NCBI GenBank assembly: GCA_937890875.1
Contig: CALAEB010000226.1
Location: 1 to 12,186 of the forward strand
Reading direction: 5' to 3'
From: an uncultured Anaerolineaceae bacterium
GTDB lineage: Bacteria; Chloroflexota; Anaerolineae; Anaerolineales; Anaerolineaceae
Length of the DNA stretch: 12,186 nucleotides
Below, piece by piece: positions 1 to 6,275 of the stretch. The translations under genes were made by a program, and so were the position numbers. The notes under the pieces were generated by a model, which saw only the letters and a program-made list of their open reading frames with translations, made no database searches and was not told the origin of the DNA. How positions within the stretch are numbered: the stretch's first letter is position 1; every line of letters starts with the position of its first letter.

Positions 1-21
1 AGAGACAATTTGCTTTCTATT

Positions 22-765
22 TTAAATAACGTTGTAAATGCTCGCATTTTCTTCCTCCTCGTCTGTATACCAAAGATAAGCATCTTCAAATTTTTCATAA
101 GGACTGGCCGCAACCGCTTCCTGAATCGTCCCGTAAAAAACACTTTCTCCGGTTTTCAGAATCATAATTTTGTCGCAAAGAGCTTCCACCTCATCTATAA
201 AATGAGAGGTTAACAGAATTGTCAGCCCATTCTCTTTTAGGGCAGAAAGGCTTTTCCACACATCCCGCCGTGCCCTGGCATCCAACCCAGTGGTCAGTTC
301 GTCCAAAAACACGACTTCAGGGTTTGGAATTAGCGCAAGCACAATAAACAACCGTTGTTTCTGCCCTCCCGAAAGTTCATTAACTTGACTTTTCAACTTA
401 TCAGAAAGTCTGAATTGGTTTAGCAGAGCGCCATAATCCAGAGAGGTTTTGTAAAATGAAGCAGTAACTTCACAAAGCTCAGATACTCTCATTTTGTCCT
501 GATAGTTGGCTTCCTGAAATTGAACTCCAACGCTCTCAAAGAGCTTTTTCCTGTCTTTTTCCGGATTCATTCCTAAAATGGATACCGTTCCGCTATCTTG
601 TTTTTTTGTTCCCAGAATACATTCAATCATGGTGCTTTTACCTGCACCGTTCGCGCCCAACAAACCAAATACTTCCCCGCGGCAAATTGAAATATTAACG
701 TTCTTTACCGCTTTAATATGGGCGTAAGACTTGCATAGTTTTTCTGCTGTAATAACCGTTTCCAC
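22..765 (-). CDS. ABC transporter ATP-binding protein (ABC-2 drug/lipid exporter type)
   Basis: This is the nucleotide-binding subunit of an ABC exporter, 247 residues from the start chosen here. Visible motifs in order are Walker A GANGAGKST (37-45), Q-loop VQFQE (81-85), signature LSGGQ (131-135), Walker B VVFLDE (151-156), D-loop region TTGLD (158-162) and the switch histidine H188 in LLTSH. The usual LDEPT after Walker B reads LDELT. I chose the GTG at 765 because AAGGAGGG lies 10 bases upstream (776-783). The reading frame stays open to 849, but that extension has no ribosome site and runs into the end of the merR-like gene. The partner permease is absent; it would be expected downstream, left of position 22. 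The gene follows the MerR-type regulator by about 60 bases, so co-transcription is likely. The class is well supported; the substrate cannot be read from the sequence. Confidence 0.93.
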   Translation of the reverse strand: METVITAEKLCKSYAHIKAVKNVNISICRGEVFGLLGANGAGKSTMIECILGTKKQDSGTVSILGMNPEKDRKKLFESVGVQFQEANYQDKMRVSELCEVTASFYKTSLDYGALLNQFRLSDKLKSQVNELSGGQKQRLFIVLALIPNPEVVFLDELTTGLDARARRDVWKSLSALKENGLTILLTSHFIDEVEALCDKIMILKTGESVFYGTIQEAVAASPYEKFEDAYLWYTDEEEENASIYNVI

Positions 766-775
766 GCGATTAATT

Positions 776-783
776 CCCTCCTT
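776..783 (-). promoter_or_regulatory. Ribosome binding site fixing the GTG start of the ABC ATPase
   Basis: On the minus strand AAGGAGGG stands 10 bases before the GTG at 765. It is a near-perfect anti-16S match and is the reason for preferring this start over the upstream open frame. Confidence 0.75.
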
Positions 784-805
784 TTTTCTTTGCACAAAAA
801 GAATA

Positions 806-827
806 ACACCAGGACAAAGTCTGGTGT
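806..827 (-). terminator. Hairpin between the MerR-like gene and the ABC gene
   Basis: ACACCAG (806-812) and CTGGTGT (821-827) form a perfect 7-bp stem with an 8-base loop. On the minus strand the hairpin begins at the last base of the regulator's TGA and is followed by the T-rich TTATTCTTTTTG. It could act as a weak terminator or attenuator lowering expression of the ABC gene, or as an mRNA-stabilising stem. The function is inference. Confidence 0.45.
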
Positions 828-1588
828 CAAAGTGTAGGGTTTGCTGCAAATTGCTTTTTCATTTTTCCAAGATGTGCGAGCATTGCCTCCGCATTTTGTT
901 CGGCGTAACGCAAAGATGTGAGGAGTTTGTCACATACAGAAATAATATCTTCGTTTTCTTTTGGCGTGTCAATGACTTGTCGTATATCCGCTTCGGGGTT
1001 ATTGGATAAAGCGTTCAACATTCGTAAGATTGCTGCAAGGGAGTAATTCGCACAGCGCAAAGAACGTATTATTTTCAACCGCCGAAAGTCCTCATCAGTA
1101 TAAACACGATAACCATTTTGCTTTCGTTTTATCGTTAACAGACCGTTCATCTCCCAATTTCTTAAAGTGTCCATTGAGATTCGCAAATAAACAGATGTTT
1201 CTTTTCTGGTTAAAACAACATTATCTGTTTCTTGATAATCATCTGATAATAACTTCCCGGTAATTGCTATAGACTCTTCGGCGTTTCTTTGCTCATTTCT
1301 TATTTGCTGTAAATAATGTTTGGTCAAACGAATCGCTTTGTCAAAATTCCCTAAAGCTGAAGTCTTAATAATTGCAATCGCTTGCTTCCTCAAGCCATTT
1401 TGCAGAACCTCGATCGCTAACGCAGTCCGTACAAATTTAATCTGTTCCATATGAAAATCTGTAAAAACACGATAGCCGTTTGCTTTCCGCTCTGGCTTGG
1501 GAATAAGTTCCAATTTTTCATAAAGACGTACTGTATTGGGATGGATTCCGATTCTGTGCGCAATTTCTGATGTCTTATAGGTATTCAT
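827..1588 (-). CDS. MerR-family transcriptional regulator with two tandem MerR HTH domains
   Basis: This 253-residue protein carries two winged-helix MerR modules. Module one covers about residues 4-60 (TSEIAHRIGIHPNTVRLYE, then NGYRVFT at 37-43). Module two covers about 124-190 (TRKETSVYLRISMDTLRNWE, then NGYRVYT at 158-164). A helical linker (about 80-118) joins them, and a helical C-terminal stretch (205-250) could dimerise or sense a ligand. Ordinary MerR proteins have one such module at the N-terminus. No cysteine cluster of the metal-sensing MerR type is visible. The ATG at 1588 lacks a strong ribosome site; GGTGG lies about 12 bases upstream. The ABC ATPase follows on the same strand, so the regulator probably controls that transporter and itself. 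The ligand is unknown. Confidence 0.9.
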   Translation of the reverse strand: MNTYKTSEIAHRIGIHPNTVRLYEKLELIPKPERKANGYRVFTDFHMEQIKFVRTALAIEVLQNGLRKQAIAIIKTSALGNFDKAIRLTKHYLQQIRNEQRNAEESIAITGKLLSDDYQETDNVVLTRKETSVYLRISMDTLRNWEMNGLLTIKRKQNGYRVYTDEDFRRLKIIRSLRCANYSLAAILRMLNALSNNPEADIRQVIDTPKENEDIISVCDKLLTSLRYAEQNAEAMLAHLGKMKKQFAANPTL

Positions 1589-1591
1589 TAA

Positions 1592-1680
1592 ATTATTTCA
1601 CCACCGTTCTGTTACCAACAATTCAAATTACTGTTCTATTACACTATAGTTATCATGGTATAAAAGTTTGGTGGAATAAT
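1592..1680 (-). promoter_or_regulatory. Promoter/operator region of the MerR-like gene with inverted and direct repeats
   Basis: An inverted repeat flanks the region: ATTATTTCACCA (1592-1603) against ATTATTCCACCA read on the other strand at 1669-1680, 11 of 12 matching. Inside lies a direct repeat, ACCGTTCTGTTAC (1603-1615) and ACTGTTCTATTAC (1630-1642), 11 of 13 matching and 27 bases apart. A minus-strand -10 candidate TATAGT (1643-1648) overlaps the second repeat; no good -35 is seen at 17 bp. The repeats suggest binding sites for the adjacent regulator. This is inference from position. Confidence 0.5.
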
Positions 1681-1936
1681 GGAAAGTTTTTAATTGTAAC
1701 GCTTAAGAACAAGCAACAGTGCACAAAGATATTGACTGATTTCACGCTGCTTATTCTGTCTAATCGTTATTACAAGTATCCAGCAGCTGAACTGCTTCTT
1801 TGATATATAGCCCCACACATTATCAATAGGTTTCTTTCGAATTTCAAATTCCTGATTCTACACAGGCAAAGGGGAATTAATCCGGTTTTCTGGTAAAATT
1901 TGCTGCGGAAAGACCAATTAATTATTCCCAAGGGAA
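1681..1936. other. Non-coding stretch upstream of tpiA
   Basis: About 250 AT-rich bases hold no credible gene. A TTGACT at 1732-1737 and a TGATATATA at 1801-1809 look promoter-like but lack partners at normal spacing. One TTCGAA occurs at 1836-1841. The composition shift between the AT-rich left end and the GC-richer tpiA falls within this gap. Confidence 0.5.
1891..1899 (+). promoter_or_regulatory. Candidate extended -10 promoter of tpiA
   Basis: TGGTAAAAT has the extended TGn motif and a 5/6 match to TATAAT. It would start transcription near 1906, giving a leader of about 50 bases. No good -35 is seen 17 bases upstream. Confidence 0.35.
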
Positions 1937-1937
1937 T
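1924..1937. promoter_or_regulatory. 14-bp dyad just upstream of the tpiA ribosome site
   Basis: ATTCCC-AA-GGGAAT is a perfect 6-bp inverted repeat with a 2-base centre, ending five bases before the ribosome site AGGAG (1942-1946). The centre is too small for an RNA hairpin, so a protein-binding DNA dyad is more likely if it is functional. Confidence 0.35.
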
Positions 1938-1954
1938 TGACAGGAGTTTTGAAG

Positions 1955-2713
1955 ATGAGAAAACCTATGGTTGCCGGCAACTGGAAGATGAACAAAACAG
2001 TTGCGGATGCTGTTACATTAGTCAATGAATTACTGCCCGAATTAAAAGCACAAACCGCTGTGGACCGGGTACTCTGCCCTCCATTTACCGCTTTATACAG
2101 CGTTTCCGGACTGCTGAAAGACAGCGGAATCGGCTGCGGCGCGCAAGACCTTTTCTGGGAAGCCAAAGGCGCCTTCACCGGTGAAGTCGCGCCGGATATG
2201 GTCGCGGAGTTAGGCAAATATGTCATCATCGGTCACAGCGAACGCCGCACTTACTTCGGCGAAACCGATGAATCCGTGAACAAGAAGGTCCTGGCCGCAC
2301 TGGCCGCCGGACTGACCCCGATCGTCTGCGTCGGTGAAACACTGGAAGAGAATCAGGGCGGGAAAACGGAAGCGGTCGTTACCCGGCAAGTGAACGCCGG
2401 GCTGAGCGGCATTTCCGCCGCGGACGCCGAAAAAATTGTTATCGCTTACGAACCGGTTTGGGCAATCGGAACCGGTCTGGCCGCCACCGGCCCGGATGCC
2501 AACAAAGTGATTGCGGAATATATCCGGAAACCCTATGCGGCTCTTTATGGTGAGGCCGCCGCACAGGCAATCCGCGTTCTTTACGGCGGTTCCGTCAAAG
2601 GCAGCAATGCGGCAGAATTCTTCGGCCAGCCGGATATCGACGGCGCATTGGTCGGCGGCGCCAGTCTCAAAAAAGCGGATTTCATGGAAATCGTCAACGC
2701 AGCGGCAAAATAA
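1955..2713 (+). CDS. tpiA: Triose-phosphate isomerase
   Basis: This cytoplasmic glycolytic enzyme interconverts dihydroxyacetone phosphate and glyceraldehyde 3-phosphate. The 252-residue protein is the normal TIM-barrel length. Catalytic residues are in place: N9 and K11 in GNWKMNK, H94 in IIGHSERR, and E166 in AYEPVWAIGTG (164-174). The phosphate-binding loop is seen as YGGSVKGSN (210-218), followed by ALVGGASL. I chose the ATG at 1955, with AGGAG at 1942-1946 and eight bases of spacing; an in-frame TTG at 1937 overlaps the ribosome site and is less likely. The gene stands alone here, without the usual gapA/pgk/gpmI neighbours in view, and is GC-rich compared with the unit to its left. Confidence 0.97.
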   Translation: MRKPMVAGNWKMNKTVADAVTLVNELLPELKAQTAVDRVLCPPFTALYSVSGLLKDSGIGCGAQDLFWEAKGAFTGEVAPDMVAELGKYVIIGHSERRTYFGETDESVNKKVLAALAAGLTPIVCVGETLEENQGGKTEAVVTRQVNAGLSGISAADAEKIVIAYEPVWAIGTGLAATGPDANKVIAEYIRKPYAALYGEAAAQAIRVLYGGSVKGSNAAEFFGQPDIDGALVGGASLKKADFMEIVNAAAK

Positions 2714-2808
2714 GCCTTCAAAATACGATCAAGAGAACGCCAAACAAACTGTTTTCCAAAACAGGATTTCGGAATCGCGGAATCTTTTTCGGACAAAGCG
2801 GAAAACCC

Positions 2809-2852
2809 GCGGTTCTGCTATTTTGTGCAGCGCGTAAAAATAACAGAACCGC
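2809..2852 (+). repeat. Intergenic palindrome, copy A of the GGTTCTGYTRTTTT family
   Basis: Arm GCGGTTCTGCTATTTT (2809-2824) pairs with AAAATAACAGAACCGC (2837-2852), 15 of 16 positions, around a 12-base loop containing GTGCAGCGC. It lies 96 bases after the tpiA stop. The T-run lies inside the stem next to the loop, not after it, so it is not a standard intrinsic terminator. Related copies are at 5428-5470 and 8780-8846. Confidence 0.85.
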
Positions 2853-2886
2853 AATAATTTCTTTTCAAAATTCGAGTTGATGCTCC

Positions 2887-2935
2887 AAAGCGGTGCTCCC
2901 TGCCAACTTGACAGAGAACACCGCTTTCTCTTTCT
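2887..2935 (+). terminator. Long-loop hairpin with T-rich tail, possible tpiA terminator
   Basis: AAAGCGGTG (2887-2895) and CACCGCTTT (2919-2927) give a perfect 9-bp stem with a 23-base loop, followed by CTCTTTCT. The loop contains TTGACA. The long loop and mixed tail make termination only moderately likely. Confidence 0.45.
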
Positions 2936-3067
2936 ACCATACCGTTCATTCATCCTCCCAACAAACCTGGCATAAATATTGCAGGAATAAAAAGAGACAA
3001 CATCCGGCCCGGCGGGAAATAATCACTCGCCATCGGCAGTGTTGTTATCAAAACCGCATGGAGCGCT

Positions 3068-3760
3068 ATGGCAAGCAGACGGGCACTGGGAGTTGACATC
3101 AGCCACTGGCAAGGTGAAGTAAATTTCACAAAAATGAAAAAAGCCGGTGCCTCTTTTGTCATCATGAAAGCCAGCCAGAATCTATGGCCGGACAAGCAAT
3201 TCGCCCGAAGCTGGGAACTGTCATCAAAGGCAAAACTCCTGCGCGGAGCTTACCACTTCTTTGATATGCGGGAGGGTTCTGCCTCCGCAAAAGAACAAGC
3301 CCGATTTTTCGCGGATCTGCTGAAAGAAGACATGGGTGAACTTCGTCCGGTTCTGGATTTTGAGAGCCCGGGCGTGCAGGGCTATCCGCAGCTGCCGGAT
3401 CATGACCAGGCCGTCCGGATTGTCACCCAATTCTTGGAAGCATTCTATCAAAAAACAAATGTCTATCCCATGCTGTATACCAACCTTTCCGGCATTCTTA
3501 CCCTCACGCCGCTGACAGAATTTCTGTCCAGCAAGGAGCTTTGGATTGCCTGGTACAACACGAAATCCAGAACTCCCAAAATCGGCGTCTGGCCCGGCTG
3601 GCGGATCTGGCAATACAAATCCACCGGCGATGGCATCGCTTTCGGGGCGGAATCCAAGGGATTGGATATGAACGTTTTCAACGGGACAGAAGCGGATCTG
3701 TATCAATACGCAAACACACTGGGGATCGCGAAGAAAAAGCTGACCCTTCCCAAAACCTGA
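3068..3760 (+). CDS. Glycoside hydrolase family 25 (lysozyme-type) protein
   Basis: GH25 enzymes are N-acetylmuramidases that cut the glycan strands of peptidoglycan. The 230-residue product is a nearly bare catalytic domain. It opens with GVDISHWQG (8-16, D10 matching the conserved N-terminal Asp). It has PVLDFES (94-100) with D97 and E99 as the catalytic acid pair, and ends with the conserved LDMNVFNG stretch. There is no signal peptide, wall-binding repeat or membrane segment. The start is constrained: a stop lies in frame at 3020 and no other start codon lies between. The ribosome site is weak, GGAG at 3060-3063 only four bases away. The gene could be an endolysin-like remnant, a muramidase exported some other way, or a non-phage GH25 of unknown role. 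No phage genes are adjacent. Confidence 0.9.
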   Translation: MASRRALGVDISHWQGEVNFTKMKKAGASFVIMKASQNLWPDKQFARSWELSSKAKLLRGAYHFFDMREGSASAKEQARFFADLLKEDMGELRPVLDFESPGVQGYPQLPDHDQAVRIVTQFLEAFYQKTNVYPMLYTNLSGILTLTPLTEFLSSKELWIAWYNTKSRTPKIGVWPGWRIWQYKSTGDGIAFGAESKGLDMNVFNGTEADLYQYANTLGIAKKKLTLPKT

Positions 3761-3870
3761 CTCAGCGGAAACAAAAAGCGGCTGAACGGTTAATCGATAA
3801 AAACATGGCTTTGCCGGAATAAAACAGATTATTTTCCCTGTTCTTTACTGAACAAGTTACACCATTGCAC

Positions 3871-3900
3871 GTAAAACGCCCCCTTTCGGAGGCGTTTTAC
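3871..3900. terminator. Bidirectional hairpin terminator between the GH25 gene and tRNA-Thr
   Basis: GTAAAACGCC (3871-3880) and GGCGTTTTAC (3891-3900) form a perfect 10-bp stem with a 10-base loop. The A/T runs at the stem base supply a U-rich 3' side in either direction. It lies between the convergent GH25 gene (plus) and tRNA gene (minus) and probably serves both. Confidence 0.8.
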
Positions 3901-3925
3901 AATTTCGGTATGGGAATAAAAAAAG

Positions 3926-3998
3926 AGCCAACAAGGAGGATCGAACTCCTGACCTGACGTTTACGAAACGCCTGCTCTACCATCTGAGCTATGTTGGC
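3926..3998 (-). tRNA. tRNA-Thr (anticodon CGT)
   Basis: The minus strand folds into a full cloverleaf. The acceptor stem is GCCAACA/TGTTGGC, the D-stem is GCTC/GAGC with an AGATGGTA loop, and the anticodon stem is GGCGT/ACGTC with loop TTCGTAA. This puts CGT at positions 34-36, reading codon ACG. The variable loop is AGGTC, and the T-arm is AGGAG-TTCGATC-CTCCT. The discriminator base is U. CCA is not encoded; the 3' flank is a T-run (CTTTTTTTA), which can itself help termination. Confidence 0.97.
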
Positions 3999-4046
3999 AA
4001 TCTTATGAAATCAGCCGGTTTCTCCAAGCTTTAAATTGCGTCCCCT

Positions 4047-4052
4047 ATTATA
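4047..4052 (-). promoter_or_regulatory. Promoter -10 box of tRNA-Thr
   Basis: On the minus strand TGGTATAAT is a perfect -10 with the extended TGn motif. It is about 49 bases upstream of the mature tRNA 5' end, giving a leader of about 42 bases. The -35 (TTCTTT at 17 bp) is weak, as expected for an extended -10 promoter. Confidence 0.6.
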
Positions 4053-4079
4053 CCAGCACATCCGCAAAAAAAGAAGAAG

Positions 4080-4110
4080 AAAATTTCCGAATTCGAAATT
4101 CGGAAATTTT
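4080..4110. terminator. Bidirectional terminator downstream of dinB
   Basis: AAAATTTCCGAATT (4080-4093) and AATTCGGAAATTTT (4097-4110) form a perfect 14-bp stem around a 3-base loop. On the minus strand the stem is followed by CTTCTTCTTTTTTT, a good U-tract for ending dinB. On the plus strand TCCTGTTTTTTTTT follows. With the hairpin at 3871-3900 it isolates the tRNA gene on both sides. Confidence 0.8.
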
Positions 4111-4151
4111 TCCTGTTTTTTTTTCATTCCTATTGAATGCAAAAGCATGGG

Positions 4152-5345
4152 TCAGAACGACTCTTCCTCAAGCTCAATCCCGCGTTTTAAGCCTTTCTCA
4201 CCATAACGAATCCGAATTTCATCGACTGCCTGCAGCAGACGGTCGATTTTATCAGAAGGTTGTTGAAACAGCGAAAGCTGGACAGGTTCCGGGGAAAGCC
4301 CAGACACGCCAACGCCAATCAGGCGAATCGGGCGGGACTCTTTCTGCCAGATATCCGTGAAAAGGTTCTGCGCATGCAGATTGATCCAATCGTTTTGACA
4401 GATCCGCTGATCCAGTTTAATCTGCCGGGAAAGGGTCACAAAATTGCTCCAGCGGAGTTTTAACCGCACCGTGTTTCCGCACAGCCCATATTTCCGCAGC
4501 CGGAAACCGATCTGATCCGATTGGTGAAGAATCGTTTTCCGCAGCAGGGATTCGTCATCCACATCCTGGGCAAAGGTACATTCCTGACTGACGGATTTCG
4601 CCTCCTGCGGATCCGGATCGACCGGTCTGTCATCCAGCCCCAATGCCCGGTCCCGCATAGATCCGGCATGTCTGCCGAAAATTTTGGACAGATGCCCGGA
4701 CGGATAGGAAGCAAGCTGTCCAATCCGGCAAATCCCCAGATCCCGCAGCAGTTTTTCCGTTCGATCTCCCACGCCCCATAATTCGCCGATCGGAAGCGGC
4801 GCCAAAAAGGCGGCCTCGCTCCCCGGCAGGACCTGCGTCACGGCATTGGGATAGCTCCCGCTTTTACTCTTCTTTTTTCCGATTGTGTTCGCAATTTTGG
4901 CCACCAGTTTGTTGGAAGCCACCCCAAACGAACAAGGCAGAACAATCCGGGAATTGATCTCCTTCTGGATCTCCAGCGCAATCATCCGCCCATCTTTGGG
5001 AATATCCGAAACGTCCAGGAAGGCTTCGTCAATGGATACCGGCTCCATCAGCGGCGTCCAATTACGCAGGATCGCCATGACTTCTTCCGATTTTTCTCTA
5101 TAAAGATGATGCCCGCCATGAACAATGAGCAGACCGGGACAGACACGAACAGCCTGTGACATCGGCATAGCCGAATGAACACCCAGCCTCCTCGCCGCAT
5201 AAGAGCAGGAGGATACGACACCCCGCTGATTTGGATCTCCTCCGACCGCAAACGGCTTTCCTTTCAGGCTCGGGTCCAACTGTTCCTCGACCGCGCAGAA
5301 GAAAGCATCCAGATCAACATGCAGAATTTTTCGTGCCCTTTCCAT
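4152..5345 (-). CDS. dinB: DNA polymerase IV (Y-family translesion polymerase)
   Basis: DinB copies damaged template DNA and extends mismatched ends, tethered to the sliding clamp. The 397-residue protein has the N-terminal catalytic motif HVDLDAFF (9-16; metal ligand D11, steric-gate position F16). It has SIDEAFLD (104-111; catalytic D106 and E107), helix-hairpin-helix motifs around 184-225, a little-finger domain to about 350, and a clamp-binding motif QLSLF at 356-360. About 37 residues follow that motif, a longer tail than in E. coli DinB, where the clamp motif is at the very end. The ATG at 5345 matches the family N-terminus, but no ribosome site precedes it. The -10 box TATAAT ends seven bases upstream, so the mRNA is predicted to be leaderless. 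There is no GAAC-N4-GTTC SOS box at the promoter. Confidence 0.96.
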   Translation of the reverse strand: MERARKILHVDLDAFFCAVEEQLDPSLKGKPFAVGGDPNQRGVVSSCSYAARRLGVHSAMPMSQAVRVCPGLLIVHGGHHLYREKSEEVMAILRNWTPLMEPVSIDEAFLDVSDIPKDGRMIALEIQKEINSRIVLPCSFGVASNKLVAKIANTIGKKKSKSGSYPNAVTQVLPGSEAAFLAPLPIGELWGVGDRTEKLLRDLGICRIGQLASYPSGHLSKIFGRHAGSMRDRALGLDDRPVDPDPQEAKSVSQECTFAQDVDDESLLRKTILHQSDQIGFRLRKYGLCGNTVRLKLRWSNFVTLSRQIKLDQRICQNDWINLHAQNLFTDIWQKESRPIRLIGVGVSGLSPEPVQLSLFQQPSDKIDRLLQAVDEIRIRYGEKGLKRGIELEEESF

Positions 5346-5381
5346 ACGTTCTATTATAACTGAAAATAGAACATATGGAAA
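5339..5381 (-). promoter_or_regulatory. dinB promoter embedded in a large inverted repeat
   Basis: TTTCCATACGTTCTAT (5339-5354) and ATAGAACATATGGAAA (5366-5381) are inverted copies matching at 15 of 16 positions, with an 11-base centre. On the minus strand the -35 candidate TTTCCA (5376-5381) lies in one arm. The -10 TATAAT (5353-5358) overlaps the other, with 17-bp spacing, and the ATG (5343-5345) falls inside that second arm. Transcription should start at about 5345-5346, at the start codon itself. Each arm has one GAAC half-site, but they do not form a GAAC-N4-GTTC LexA site. Confidence 0.7.
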
Positions 5382-5427
5382 TCTTTACAGCAGCAACCAG
5401 CAATTCAAAATACAGAAAGAAAGTTTT

Positions 5428-5470
5428 ATGGTTCTGTTGTTTTGCGCTCCACGGAAAACAACAGAACCAT
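5428..5470 (-). repeat. Intergenic palindrome, copy B of the GGTTCTGYTRTTTT family
   Basis: ATGGTTCTGTTGTTTT (5428-5443) and AAAACAACAGAACCAT (5455-5470) are perfect 16-bp arms around an 11-base loop. Read on the minus strand, the loop contains GTGGAGCGC, matching the GTGCAGCGC of copy A. In that direction it lies 27 bases after the stop of the reductase gene, so it could mark or protect that transcript's 3' end. Confidence 0.85.
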
Positions 5471-5497
5471 CAGTTCCTCGTTATTCCCGAAAGGAGT

Positions 5498-6139
5498 TCA
5501 AATTGATTCCGAAACGACCGTAAAACGCGACTGGATATGCTTCCCCTGCTCCGCCTCGTCGATCATCGCGACGGCATAATCCGCATAGCTGATCTGGCTC
5601 TTTCCGGCTGAATTGAAAATCAGTTCATCCCCGCCGGTCCTGTATTTGCCGGTACGAGGGCCATCCGCGACAAAATCAGCCGCCGGACTGAGATAGGTCC
5701 AGTTAACATCTTTCCGCACGCGCAGCGCGTCAAACGCTGCGGCCATATTCATGGGAATCGCCTTATATTCCGCCGGAAAATCCGGCGTGTCCATCAGACG
5801 GAGCGTATGTTCCGGATCGACATACAGGCTTCCCGCCCCGCCGACGACCAGCAACCGATTCGGTTTTCCGCTGAGCAGGTCAGCAAGATATTTTAACGTG
5901 GTCTGATGCAGGATCAGCGTTTCCGGCGCCCATGTGCCGAAAGCGTCAATAATAACCGCATGATCCTGAAGATCCGCATAAGTCAGATCCAGCAACGCTT
6001 TTTCCAGCACTGTTGCTTTCGGTTCGGTTACCTTCGTTTTATCCCGCACAATGGCGGTCACTTCATGCCCCCTGGCAATCGCCTCTTTCAGCAAAAAGCC
6101 GCCCTGTTTTCCGGACGCGCCGATGATCGCAATTTTCAT
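5498..6139 (-). CDS. NAD(P)-binding NmrA/YwnB-like reductase
   Basis: The 213-residue protein is a short atypical SDR-type Rossmann protein. The N-terminus MKIAIIGASGKQGG has the dinucleotide-binding pattern (G7, G10, G13). Strand ends at VIIDAFGTW (62-70) and LLVVGGAGS (96-104) follow. The C-terminal part has YLSPAADF (149-156), RTGKYRTGGDEL and a conserved-looking ISYADYAVAMIDEAEQ (183-198). Relatives are NAD(P)H-binding proteins, often annotated as putative flavin or quinone reductases; the substrate is not readable. I chose the ATG at 6139, preceded by GGAG with nine bases of spacing; the in-frame TTG at 6154 overlaps that site. The gene is divergent from an HxlR-type regulator, a common arrangement for this family. 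Confidence 0.85.
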   Translation of the reverse strand: MKIAIIGASGKQGGFLLKEAIARGHEVTAIVRDKTKVTEPKATVLEKALLDLTYADLQDHAVIIDAFGTWAPETLILHQTTLKYLADLLSGKPNRLLVVGGAGSLYVDPEHTLRLMDTPDFPAEYKAIPMNMAAAFDALRVRKDVNWTYLSPAADFVADGPRTGKYRTGGDELIFNSAGKSQISYADYAVAMIDEAEQGKHIQSRFTVVSESI

Positions 6140-6208
6140 AATATATCGCTCCAATCTCTTGTTTCTATTAGATTTAATACTATACTATATCGGTACAGAA
6201 AAAAAGTA

Positions 6209-6259
6209 AAGTAAGCACTTATTTGAAATATAGTTTCTTTTTTATACTTTAAAAAGAAA
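6209..6259. promoter_or_regulatory. Shared control region of the divergent reductase/HxlR pair
   Basis: Two dyads occur in the 136-base divergent spacer. One is AA-g-TAAG-CA-CTTA-t-TT (6209-6224). The other is TTTCTTTTT (6234-6242) against AAAAAGAAA (6251-6259), whose 8-base centre carries a -10-like TATACT for the regulator. TTGAAA at 6223-6228 could be the -35, but spacing would be only 14 bases. Binding by the HxlR protein is inference from position. Confidence 0.4.
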
Positions 6260-6275
6260 GAACAGGAGATCAAAA

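Larger units (their letters stand above)
2714..3067. other. Intergenic region between tpiA and the GH25 gene
   Basis: No convincing gene is seen in these 354 bases. They hold the palindrome at 2809-2852 and the long-loop hairpin at 2887-2927. A short-loop inverted repeat CTGTTTT/AAAACAG (2749-2764) is also present. A perfect -35 hexamer TTGACA (2908-2913) lies in the loop of the second hairpin but has no good -10 partner. Confidence 0.6.

Noticed and set aside
2749..2764. CTGTTTT-CC-AAAACAG as a tpiA terminator
   Set aside because: The loop is too short unless the stem frays, and no T-run follows it.
2908..2936. TTGACA as the -35 of a GH25 promoter
   Set aside because: The hexamer is perfect, but no acceptable -10 lies 15-19 bases downstream.
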